Shown here one piece after another: positions 23,704 through 31,108 of a stretch of 33,370 nucleotides of DNA (positions are counted from its first letter, which is position 1; the number at the start of each line of letters is the position of its first letter). Under the pieces are notes generated by a model. It made no database searches and was not told where the DNA came from. It was given only the letters and a program-made list of their open reading frames with translations. Location of the stretch: positions 1-33,370 of the forward strand of contig JAJRYC010000015.1 in the NCBI GenBank assembly GCA_024275975.1, written 5' to 3'. This DNA is from Nitrospirota bacterium. Its GTDB lineage: Bacteria > Nitrospirota > Thermodesulfovibrionia > Thermodesulfovibrionales > UBA6898. The translations under genes and the position numbers were made by a program.

Positions 23704-25059
23704 ATGAGTAATGTACTGATTGTCGATGATGACGCTGACTTAAGAAATATTGTCGCGGATGTATTAAAAGGTGAAGACATTATCGTGGACGAGGCCTCCG
23801 ATGGTTTCGGCGCGATAAAGCTGTTCAGGAAAACTCGCCCCGATGCCGTGCTTCTCGACCTTAAGATGCCGCATATGAACGGCATCGAGACCATGATTGA
23901 ACTGATGAAGATAGAACGGAATGTACCGATTATAATCCTTACCGCGCATGGTGATATCGATTCCGCGGTGAAAGCGATCAAACACGGAGCATATGACTTC
24001 ACCCTCAAGCCCCCGGATTTTGACAGGCTGATCTTAACAATTAAAAGGGCGATTGAAAAGCGAAAACTACAGATGGAGGTAGAAAACACCGGTACGGCGT
24101 TAAAACAACTTCTTGGTAAAAGCGATGCGATGAATACTGTCATAAGCCAGATCAAACAGATCGCCCACACGGACTTTTCCGTTATTATCCAGGGAGAGAC
24201 CGGGACGGGAAAATCCATAACAGCCGGATTAATCCATAATATGAGCAAAAGGGAAGATGAATCCTTCGTATGCGTCGACATCGGACTGATTCCCGACATC
24301 CTGGTCGAGAGCGAACTCTTCGGCTATAAAAAGGGGGCGTTTACGGGCGCGGTGAAGGACAAAATGGGTTACTTTGAAAGCGCCCACAAAGGCACGATCT
24401 TCATAGACGAACTCGAAAACATGTCCCCCCACATACAGACCAAGCTGCTGAGTGTTATCGAGAAAAAAAAGATATACCCCCTGGGCGGCACCAGTCCCAT
24501 AGATGTAGATTTACGCATTGTAGCGGCAACGAACCAGAATATCAGGGAAAGTCTGAAGAAAAAAGAGTTCAGAGAAGACCTCTTTTACCGTCTGGGCGAA
24601 TTTATAATTACTCTGCCTCCGCTGAGGGAGAGACTTGGGGATATTCCGTTTTTCGCCAGAAAATTTGTTTTTGAAGTTTCATTAGAATTGAACAAGCAGA
24701 TCAGGGATATAACCGACAACGCGATTGACCTTCTTAAGCAATATCCGTGGCCTGGAAATCTCAGGGAATTAAAAAATGTGATGCGAAGGGCGACCCTGTT
24801 AACAAACAGCAGCACAATCAATAAGGAATTTATAGAAATTCTGCTGAACGAGCATTACACGGAAAAGAAATGCATGGCTAAATCCGCGTCCGGCCAGTTA
24901 CCGCTTAAAGACGCCTTAAAGGAACTTGAGAAAAAGATGATCAGAGATGCGATGGAAAACACCGGCGGCAATAAGGCCAAGGCAGCTAAATTACTCCGCA
25001 TCAGCTATAAAAATCTCTTTGATAAAATGAAGGAATACGAAAACCAGTCCGAATTATAG
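23704..25059 (+). CDS. NtrC-family sigma-54 response regulator
   Basis: A 451-residue activator. The receiver (1-115) has D9/D10 and phospho-acceptor D52 (LLDLKMP), T80 (LTAHG) and the conserved K (LKPPD, one residue before the usual KP). The AAA+ domain (about 140-365) carries Walker A GETGTGKS and the sigma-54-contacting GAFTGA loop, and the usual GTIFIDELEN, RIVAATN and REDLFYRL blocks. The C terminus is a Fis-type helix-turn-helix (AKAAKLLRISYKNLFDKMKE). So it can open sigma-54 promoters. GAGGG lies about 10 bases before ATG 23704. One good sigma-54 promoter occurs just downstream, at 25181. Confidence 0.95.
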   Translation: MSNVLIVDDDADLRNIVADVLKGEDIIVDEASDGFGAIKLFRKTRPDAVLLDLKMPHMNGIETMIELMKIERNVPIIILTAHGDIDSAVKAIKHGAYDFTLKPPDFDRLILTIKRAIEKRKLQMEVENTGTALKQLLGKSDAMNTVISQIKQIAHTDFSVIIQGETGTGKSITAGLIHNMSKREDESFVCVDIGLIPDILVESELFGYKKGAFTGAVKDKMGYFESAHKGTIFIDELENMSPHIQTKLLSVIEKKKIYPLGGTSPIDVDLRIVAATNQNIRESLKKKEFREDLFYRLGEFIITLPPLRERLGDIPFFARKFVFEVSLELNKQIRDITDNAIDLLKQYPWPGNLRELKNVMRRATLLTNSSTINKEFIEILLNEHYTEKKCMAKSASGQLPLKDALKELEKKMIRDAMENTGGNKAKAAKLLRISYKNLFDKMKEYENQSEL

Positions 25060-25063
25060 TCGT

Positions 25064-25080
25064 AAATATAATATATATTT
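25064..25080. repeat. AT-rich inverted repeat downstream of the regulator
   Basis: AAATATA-ATA-TATATTT, a 7-bp perfect stem directly after the regulator stop, followed by more T residues. It could be a weak terminator or an upstream activator site for the promoter at 25181. Confidence 0.3.
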
Positions 25081-25180
25081 TTTATATAAATTGTAAGTAT
25101 TATATATTTCTTTAACCAATCAACATCCTTCTTAATCGAATAAATCCTGTAAAACCACGCAGTTGCATTAAAAATTGTGT

Positions 25181-25196
25181 TGGCATCTCTTTTGCT
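25181..25196 (+). promoter_or_regulatory. Sigma-54 (-24/-12) promoter
   Basis: TGGCATCTCTTTTGCT has the GG and GC dinucleotides at exact -24/-12 spacing and matches TGGCAC-N5-TTGCW at all but one key base. Predicted start near 25207. It lies 122 bases after the stop of a sigma-54 activator gene and drives the PAS kinase. Confidence 0.7.
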
Positions 25197-25315
25197 TTAT
25201 TAAGATATGAATCGACTGTTTTTTGGGAGCGGGTGGGGATACCTTGAGGGGATGTAATAATGTCAAAATTATTCATGGTGTAGACGGTCGGGAGGGAAAA
25301 TCCTGTTTAACCGGC

Positions 25316-26428
25316 ATGTCAAAAGATGCTTTCGACATAAGTAACAACAACGAAGAAAAAAGCCTGGAAGTCGAAAGTCTTGTGGCAATCATGGATCAAA
25401 TACCCGTCTTTATCGCTATTCAGGAAAAATATTATACCATCAGGTTTGCGAACCGGAATTTTCGCAGGCTGTTTGGTAAACACAAGGGAAGGCTCTGTTA
25501 CGAGCTTTATCAGGGATTTACGGAGCCATGTAAAAAATGCCCTACCGCCCTGGTATTCGATACAGAGATCCCTTGCAAGAGGGAATGGAAAAATTCTGAC
25601 GGTCTAACATACCTCATATATGATACACCGATTGCCGGTGATCATGGTTCTACGGATGTCCTGACAATAGGAATTAATATCACGGACCTCAAAAAAAAGC
25701 AGGATGTAATTATCAGGGACAGAAACATTGAATCAATAACAATATTCGCCAGGGGAATCGCACATGACTTCAATAACCTCCTCACCTCTATTCTCGGAAA
25801 CATATCACTTGCAAAAATGTCCTTGTCCTGCCATCCCAAGACCTTAACTCTGCTCGAAAAAGCTGAGACGTCCTCTCTTCATGCGAGGGATTTAACATCC
25901 AAATTAATCACTTTCGCCGTTGGTTCGGATCCGATTAAAAAGGTCACCCATATTCCAAATTTAATCAAGAAATCCGCGGAGGTAATATTCACCAATTTGG
26001 ACGTCCAATGTAAATTTTACTTTTCCGGAGATCTCTGGCCCGTTAAAATTGATGAAGACCAGATCGCACAGGTCATCTCGCATCAGTTTGTAAACGCATG
26101 CGAAGCATTGCGTGGGGAAGGGCTGGTACAAATAAGAGCTGAAAATGCAGTTGTAACTTCAGGCAATGCACTCCCGCTGACTGCCGGCAACTATGTAAAA
26201 ATATCCGTTAAAGACCAGGGAATTGGAATACCAGAAGCTAACATTCCAAAACTTTTTGATCCGTACTTTACGACCAAGGAAATGGGATACAGAAGAGGTG
26301 TAGGCCTCGGGCTTGCTATCAATTATTCAATCGTAAAAAAGCATGGGGGATACATTACGGTAGAATCCAGAAAGGAAATCGGAACAACTTTTTCCATATA
26401 TCTTCCGGCTTCGGGGAATAATCCTTAG
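25316..26428 (+). CDS. Cytoplasmic PAS-domain histidine kinase
   Basis: About 370 residues with no membrane helix. A PAS domain (about 18-125 from this start) contains CYELYQG and EPCKKCP, a cysteine pair found in a subclass of PAS sensors and possibly metal- or redox-responsive. The HisKA domain has GIAHDFNNLL with H150. The ATP-binding domain has QFVNACEA, DQGIGIP, FTTKE and VGLGLAIN. No receiver gene follows, so it is an orphan. It is expressed from the sigma-54 promoter at 25181. The start is uncertain: ATG 25316 has no Shine-Dalgarno, TTG 25244 has GGTGGGG before it, and the leader contains a well-placed seven-codon ORF (ATG 25260). Confidence 0.85.
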   Translation: MSKDAFDISNNNEEKSLEVESLVAIMDQIPVFIAIQEKYYTIRFANRNFRRLFGKHKGRLCYELYQGFTEPCKKCPTALVFDTEIPCKREWKNSDGLTYLIYDTPIAGDHGSTDVLTIGINITDLKKKQDVIIRDRNIESITIFARGIAHDFNNLLTSILGNISLAKMSLSCHPKTLTLLEKAETSSLHARDLTSKLITFAVGSDPIKKVTHIPNLIKKSAEVIFTNLDVQCKFYFSGDLWPVKIDEDQIAQVISHQFVNACEALRGEGLVQIRAENAVVTSGNALPLTAGNYVKISVKDQGIGIPEANIPKLFDPYFTTKEMGYRRGVGLGLAINYSIVKKHGGYITVESRKEIGTTFSIYLPASGNNP

Positions 26429-26601
26429 AAATATTTCAGTGCTGGCCATTTCGACTGCTTTAGCAGAGAGCGGGTGAAATCGTATTAAAGGATATACTTC
26501 CTGTTAATCCCCTTCTTATTAAAACTTCCCTGGATCCTGACCTTTTGCACGGAACAATTTGGGCCGTCCTCCTGCTTATACGTTTCAGCCCCCGAGAGTT
26601 C

Positions 26602-26631
26602 TTTACAAAGCGGAAATATAGCTGGTAGACT
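26602..26631 (+). promoter_or_regulatory. Likely promoter of the tRNA-Ser(GCU) transcript
   Basis: TTTACA (26602-26607) and TAGACT (26626-26631), 18-base spacer, ending 11 bases before the tRNA. Confidence 0.4.
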
Positions 26632-26642
26632 ATTACGTTGTG

Positions 26643-26735
26643 GGAGAGGTGGCCGAGTCGGTTGAAGGCAGCCGCCTGCTAAGCGGTTGTGGGGGTCAAA
26701 CCTCACCCAGGGTTCGAATCCCTGCCTCTCCGCCA
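26643..26735 (+). tRNA. tRNA-Ser(GCU)
   Basis: Class II tRNA. Acceptor GGAGAGG (26643-26649) pairs with CCTCTCC (26725-26731), followed by discriminator G and an encoded CCA. The anticodon loop CTGCTAA gives GCU (Ser, AGC/AGU). A long variable arm and the TTCGAAT T-loop are present. Confidence 0.96.
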
Positions 26736-26802
26736 TTAACGCCGTTGACATGTATTAACCGAGGGACTGGAAAGTCCATTAATTTAAAAAGGAGAGCCTG
26801 CA

Positions 26803-27351
26803 ATGAACAAGAAAATATTGGCGATAACATGCGGCATAATGATTATGTTTGTCGCGTCCGCGTGCAAGAAAAAGGAAGAAGAAGTTCCGGTTATTCCAAA
26901 GTCGGTCATGCCGGGACAACACCAAAACGTTACTCCCGAGGGACATCAGCAGATGATGCCGGCAGGGGAAACTACCGTTGTAGTGCCTGATTCCGTAAAA
27001 GGCCAATGGAAGGGAGTCGTACTCGCCATAGAAGACAAGGAAGCAGGCAAGACAACAGAATTCACTGTTAATCTCCACAGTGATTTTAAACTCCCGGATT
27101 CAAACATTACGATCACGGTAGGTGATTTTCTGCCTGACTTCAGAATGGACGGAAGGACGATAACCTCCCTGTCAAACGAAGCCAATAACCCTGCTGTCGC
27201 CATAGTGATTTCCGAGGATGAGAAGCAAATTTTTCCCCAGGCCGGGAAAAAATGGGGATGGCTTTACGCAAAGCCTGAGCTCCGCAGTGTGCACCCTTTT
27301 GAACATGCCAAATACGGCATTTCGCTTGAAAACGGTATAAAGGAAGGCTAG
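26803..27351 (+). CDS. DUF2155-like lipoprotein
   Basis: A 182-residue lipoprotein. The N terminus MNKKILAITCGIMIMFVASA ends in a lipobox with C21 (VASAC), followed by a charged linker and a Gln/His/Pro stretch (about 22-55). The folded part (about 60-175) matches DUF2155-type proteins: KGQWKGVVLAIEDKEAGKTT, VGDFLPDF, and the end GWLYAKPELRSVHPFEHAKY, where W-x-Y/F-x5-HP-F/Y-H is the family's closing motif. Function unknown, likely outer-membrane anchored. AGGAGAG lies about nine bases before the ATG. It sits between two tRNA genes and may share their transcript. Confidence 0.8.
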   Translation: MNKKILAITCGIMIMFVASACKKKEEEVPVIPKSVMPGQHQNVTPEGHQQMMPAGETTVVVPDSVKGQWKGVVLAIEDKEAGKTTEFTVNLHSDFKLPDSNITITVGDFLPDFRMDGRTITSLSNEANNPAVAIVISEDEKQIFPQAGKKWGWLYAKPELRSVHPFEHAKYGISLENGIKEG

Positions 27352-27368
27352 ATTAATTCCGATGATAT

Positions 27369-27445
27369 GCGCCCTTAGCTCAGCTGGATAGAGCGTCGGA
27401 CTACGAATCCGTAGGCCGGGGGTTCGAATCCCTCAGGGCGCGCCA
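27369..27445 (+). tRNA. tRNA-Arg(ACG)
   Basis: 77 bases. Acceptor GCGCCCT (27369-27375) pairs with AGGGCGC (27435-27441), then G and an encoded CCA. The loop CTACGAA gives anticodon ACG, whose A34 must become inosine to read CGU, CGC and CGA. The tadA gene that performs this edit starts about 39 bases downstream. Confidence 0.97.
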
Positions 27446-27483
27446 TTAAGAGCAAAGAGAAGCTTCTAAAAATAGTGAATATC

Positions 27484-27933
27484 ATGGAAGCAGACATCTA
27501 TTATATGAAGCTGGCTTTGAAAGAAGCCGGTCTTGCTTTTCAGGAGGGAGAAATCCCCGTGGGCTCCCTGCTTGTAAAAGACGGCGTTATTCTCAACACA
27601 GCTCATAACCTGAGAGAGCGTTCAAAAGATCCGTCCGCGCACGCGGAAATCCTCTCTTTAAGAGCTGGATCCACGAAATCCGACAGCTGGCGACTGACGG
27701 GGATGACACTTTATGTAACCAAGGAGCCATGTATTATGTGCGCTGGGGCGATTATAAACTCCCGAATATCAAGGCTTGTTTATGGATGCAGGGATACCAA
27801 GGCCGGGGGAGTCGACAGTCTCTATAATATCCTCAATGACAGGAGATTGAACCATCGGGCCGAAGTTGTTTCAGGCATTCTGGAAGAGGAATGCGCTGAC
27901 TTATTAAGAAGGTTTTTTCAGGAACGGAGATAA
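27484..27933 (+). CDS. tadA: tRNA-specific adenosine deaminase
   Basis: A 149-residue zinc-dependent deaminase that converts A34 to inosine in tRNA-Arg(ACG). The active site is HAE (H53, E55) with zinc ligands C83 and C86 (PCIMC). GEIPVGSLLV and SRISRLVYGCRD are typical. Start taken at ATG 27484; a GTG three codons earlier is possible and neither has a strong Shine-Dalgarno. It lies directly behind its own tRNA substrate gene, so both may be on one transcript. A second tRNA-Ser gene follows 79 bases after the stop. Confidence 0.95.
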   Translation: MEADIYYMKLALKEAGLAFQEGEIPVGSLLVKDGVILNTAHNLRERSKDPSAHAEILSLRAGSTKSDSWRLTGMTLYVTKEPCIMCAGAIINSRISRLVYGCRDTKAGGVDSLYNILNDRRLNHRAEVVSGILEEECADLLRRFFQERR

Positions 27934-28012
27934 GATTAGGCTGTCCGGAGGCTTTGTTTTATAATATATGTGTTTTCTTTGAATTTAACTTGCTGGTTTT
28001 TAATGAAATTCA

Positions 28013-28102
28013 GGAGAGGTGCCAGAGCGGTTGAATGGGGCGGTCTCGAAAACCGTTGTGGGGGCGACTCCACCCAGGGTTCGAATCCCTGCCTCTCCGC
28101 CA
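28013..28102 (+). tRNA. tRNA-Ser(CGA)
   Basis: Class II tRNA, 90 bases. Acceptor GGAGAGG (28013-28019) pairs with CCTCTCC (28092-28098), then G and an encoded CCA. The loop CTCGAAA gives anticodon CGA (Ser, UCG). It shares the acceptor stem and T arm with the tRNA-Ser(GCU) 1.4 kb upstream, suggesting duplication. Confidence 0.95.
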
Positions 28103-28244
28103 CTATTTTCAATTCCGGCTGGTCAATTTCCTTCCTGTCTCATATAACCCACCCGCACAGTTAAGAGAGAATGACCGGAACCTTTTCTTTTTTACGGGTA
28201 TTTTATTATATTAGTAATTGGGGACAATAAAATATATCATCCGT

Positions 28245-28250
28245 TATAAT
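28245..28250 (+). promoter_or_regulatory. -10 box upstream of the TonB receptor gene
   Basis: A perfect TATAAT 34 bases before the start codon; the best -35 (GGGACA at 28221-28226) is 18 bases away and only partial. No cobalamin riboswitch or Fur box was recognised. Confidence 0.35.
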
Positions 28251-28283
28251 GATTAATCTTAAAATATTTCAGGAGAACTTTTA

Positions 28284-30143
28284 TTGCCTAAATATAAAAT
28301 CATATCGATTTTAATCCTAATTTTATCAATCCTCCAGGTACATGCTGACGTGCTTGCCATATCCAGAGACGAAAAAAGCTTTCTGCTTATGTATTTCGAT
28401 GAAGATGAACTCGTGGTTATTTCAACAACCAGGACACTGAAATCAATTACGCGGGTTGCGGAGAATGTCTCGATTATTACCGACGAAGACATTGAAATGA
28501 TGAATGCTCATACAATTGCCGACGTACTGAATACCATTAATGGAGTTCAGGTCTCTTTCAGTGGTGGTCCCGGCAGCATAGCAACCGCGATTATACAAGG
28601 CTCTGAATTATATCACGTCGCTGTTTTTATTGATGGTATCCTTATAAATAATCTGTCCGACAATTTTGCTGAACTCGGCATCATGCCGGTACAGAATATT
28701 GCAAAGATAGAGATTATAAAGGGACCCGCGTCCTCGGCATGGGGGTCGTCACTTGGTGGTGTTATCAATATCATTACGAAAACTCCAGAACCGGGAAAGA
28801 ATACTAGGGGCGTCCTCAGATCGTCCATCGGCAGAAAAGGGACAGGAGATTTCAGGGCTGAATTGTCAGGCAAAAGAGGGAACACGGGTTATTACCTTTA
28901 CGCCGGAAGGCTTCAGGCAACGGAGCTGACACATGGAAACGATATTTCAAATAATAGTTTTTATTCAAAATTCTCTTATAATCTTCCAGATAATGCCGGC
29001 ATCATATTCACTCTTTCATACAATAAATCTTCCAGACTGGATTCTCTCGGACGGGGATTCTTTGATTCCAGGCTTGAGCAGTTATTCACGGGCCTCGCAC
29101 TTAATACATCGCCCGGCAGAGAGATTGTTCTGAACGTCTCTTTAAAGTCGTCAAAACAGCTTGTCAAATTTCGATCGAGCTATGATGGAATAACAGAGGG
29201 GAAAAATACGGTACGTGATATCACAAACGGTATAAGCACGCAACTTAAATGGAAACATGGAAGGCATAATCTTATCATCGGCACTGAATATAATGACAGC
29301 AGGTTAAAAAACAGTGATTATTCAGATGACAATCTGAAGAAGAGGCAATGGGCCATGTATGCCAATAACACTATTGAACTGGACCAGCTTTCCATAACTC
29401 CAGGCATACGTTATGACGATATCAGCACAAGCAATAATTTTGTCAGCCCCAGCCTGGGGATAACATACGCCCTGACAAAAAATACACTTGCCAGGATATA
29501 TATTGCGAAGGGATTCAACGCGCCACCCCTCGCCTTCACATCCGGAGATAATGAAGTTCTGGCCTACAGATCCAATCCCGACCTCAGGGTCGAAAAAATA
29601 AGGTCTTACCAGGCAGGAATTGAGACAGGCGAACTTAAATATCTCTGGCTGAAGTTTTCCGTATTCAGGCACGATATTGAAGATGTTATAATTTTAAAGA
29701 CGGATACCGATACCGGAATAAAAAACCATGTCAATGATACAAATCAGAGACGTCAGGGGCTGGAAATAGAGTATAAAACTCTGCCTTTTAATAATTTCAC
29801 GCTCTCGGGAGGCGCCATATTCATAGACACAAGGTCGTCAATGGCCACAGAAGGGATTCCGGAATATTCATACGACGTTAACCTCAAATACGATGACGGA
29901 AAATCCTTCAGGGCGCTACTGAAAGGCCATTATATCTGGTGGAATGAGGAAGCACGTAATGATGCCAGATACAGTTCAATCATTTTTGATCTTAATATTA
30001 TAAAGAATATCTTTACCGAAAGGAAAAGCTCGATGGAGATATTTCTCACCGCTCATAATCTCTTCAATGGTTCCCAGTACTGGCTCTTTTGCTATGAAAA
30101 CCCCGGGAGATGGCTTGAAAGCGGTATCAGAATAAAGTTTTAG
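28284..30143 (+). CDS. TonB-dependent outer-membrane receptor
   Basis: A 619-residue receptor of BtuB/siderophore-receptor layout. A signal peptide (MPKYKIISILILILSILQVH, cleavage near 22) is followed by a TonB-box-like DELVVISTTR (about 41-50), a plug domain (about 55-170, with FIDGILINN and VQNIAKIEIIKGPASSAWGS) and a C-terminal beta-barrel. The last residues, WLESGIRIKF, end in aromatic F as outer-membrane barrels do. Start is TTG with AGGAG eight bases upstream (28271-28275). Size is on the small side but whole. The ligand is unknown; no ABC transporter or ExbBD genes are near. The following nifU/nifS are separated by 131 bases. Confidence 0.88.
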   Translation: MPKYKIISILILILSILQVHADVLAISRDEKSFLLMYFDEDELVVISTTRTLKSITRVAENVSIITDEDIEMMNAHTIADVLNTINGVQVSFSGGPGSIATAIIQGSELYHVAVFIDGILINNLSDNFAELGIMPVQNIAKIEIIKGPASSAWGSSLGGVINIITKTPEPGKNTRGVLRSSIGRKGTGDFRAELSGKRGNTGYYLYAGRLQATELTHGNDISNNSFYSKFSYNLPDNAGIIFTLSYNKSSRLDSLGRGFFDSRLEQLFTGLALNTSPGREIVLNVSLKSSKQLVKFRSSYDGITEGKNTVRDITNGISTQLKWKHGRHNLIIGTEYNDSRLKNSDYSDDNLKKRQWAMYANNTIELDQLSITPGIRYDDISTSNNFVSPSLGITYALTKNTLARIYIAKGFNAPPLAFTSGDNEVLAYRSNPDLRVEKIRSYQAGIETGELKYLWLKFSVFRHDIEDVIILKTDTDTGIKNHVNDTNQRRQGLEIEYKTLPFNNFTLSGGAIFIDTRSSMATEGIPEYSYDVNLKYDDGKSFRALLKGHYIWWNEEARNDARYSSIIFDLNIIKNIFTERKSSMEIFLTAHNLFNGSQYWLFCYENPGRWLESGIRIKF

Positions 30144-30274
30144 CCATACATTTAGCTCTTTGATTCATTGTCTCGCCCTACTCTGGATGCAACTGTTCTT
30201 TCTCCGTCGATTCTTCATCAGGACGTAACCCCCGTCAATTTGACTTCGGGTCTTATATGTGCAAATATTAAAAC

Positions 30275-30325
30275 ATGTGGTAATATACGAAGAAAGTCAA
30301 AGACTTCTTTCTTCATCCGAAAAAT
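30275..30325 (+). pseudogene. Ancestral NifU N terminus broken by TAA at codon 3
   Basis: ATG 30275-30277, TGG, then TAA 30281-30283, then in the same frame YTKKVKDFFLHPKN leading straight into NifU. Most NifU proteins start MW(D/E)YT..KV...F..P.N. A single G-to-T change would turn GAA into TAA. Confidence 0.8.
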
Positions 30326-31108
30326 GTGGGTGAAATAAAGGACGCGGCTGCTATCGGCGAAGTCGGCAGCATCGTGTGCGGCGACGCCCTGAAGCTTTTT
30401 CTGAAAATTGACCGGGAAACAGACAGGATAACCGACGCCAAATTCCAGACATTCGGTTGCGCCAGTGCAATCGCAAGTTCATCCGCCCTTACCGAACTCA
30501 TCAAGGGAAAGTCTCTTGATGAGGCATTAAAGGTCACCAACAGGGATATAGTGGAGTTCCTCGGCGGTCTGCCTAAAGAAAAGATGCACTGCTCGGTGAT
30601 GGGACAGGAAGCACTAGAAGCCGCCATAGCAAATTACAGGGGAGAGGCCCCGCCGGTCAGGGAAAAGGGAAGACTTGTATGCAAGTGTTTCGACGTCACT
30701 GAAGAAAAGATCAGAAAGATTGCGGAGGAAAACCACCTTACAACGGTCGATGAGATCACAAACTTCACCAAGGCCGGCGGAGGATGCGGTGAATGCAGGC
30801 CGGAAATAGAAACTATACTGGACAGCATTTGGACTTTAAAGCCGCCCGGAAAACCCGTTAAACCAAAAAAACTGACCAATCTCCAGAAGATCGCCCTCAT
30901 TCAGGAAATCATAGAGACCGAAATAAGGCCCGGACTTCAGGTAGACGGTGGGGACATCGAATTGATAGACGTTGATCGAAACAGGGTGACCATAGCGCTT
31001 CGCGGCATGTGCGCCGGTTGTCTTATGGCGGACGTAACGATAAAAGGCATTCAGGAAAAGCTCAGGGAACTGGTGAGCGCGGATATCATTGTCGAGGCCC
31101 GGGGATGA
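30326..31108 (+). CDS. nifU: NifU iron-sulfur cluster scaffold (5' end interrupted)
   Basis: A three-domain NifU. Counting from ATG 30275, the N-terminal scaffold cysteines are C35 (VCGDA), C62 (FGCAS) and C106 (MHCSVMG), the same numbers as in Azotobacter NifU. The central [2Fe-2S] domain has C136, C138, C171 and C174 (CKC, CGEC), and the C-terminal Nfu domain has C246/C249 (MCAGC). The frame is closed by TAA at codon 3, so the listed start is the first in-frame candidate after it, GTG 30326. That would drop 17 residues, including the conserved YTKKVKDFF segment. Neither start has a Shine-Dalgarno. It overlaps nifS (GGATGA). No nitrogenase genes are nearby; general Fe-S assembly is as likely. 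Confidence 0.85.
   Translation: MGEIKDAAAIGEVGSIVCGDALKLFLKIDRETDRITDAKFQTFGCASAIASSSALTELIKGKSLDEALKVTNRDIVEFLGGLPKEKMHCSVMGQEALEAAIANYRGEAPPVREKGRLVCKCFDVTEEKIRKIAEENHLTTVDEITNFTKAGGGCGECRPEIETILDSIWTLKPPGKPVKPKKLTNLQKIALIQEIIETEIRPGLQVDGGDIELIDVDRNRVTIALRGMCAGCLMADVTIKGIQEKLRELVSADIIVEARG

Noticed and set aside
23574-24299. 241-codon minus-strand ORF
   Set aside because: Antisense shadow of the kinase end and the response regulator.
28150-28283. Cobalamin riboswitch before the TonB receptor
   Set aside because: The leader is short and AT-rich, without the B12-box or the conserved GGGAA-type core.
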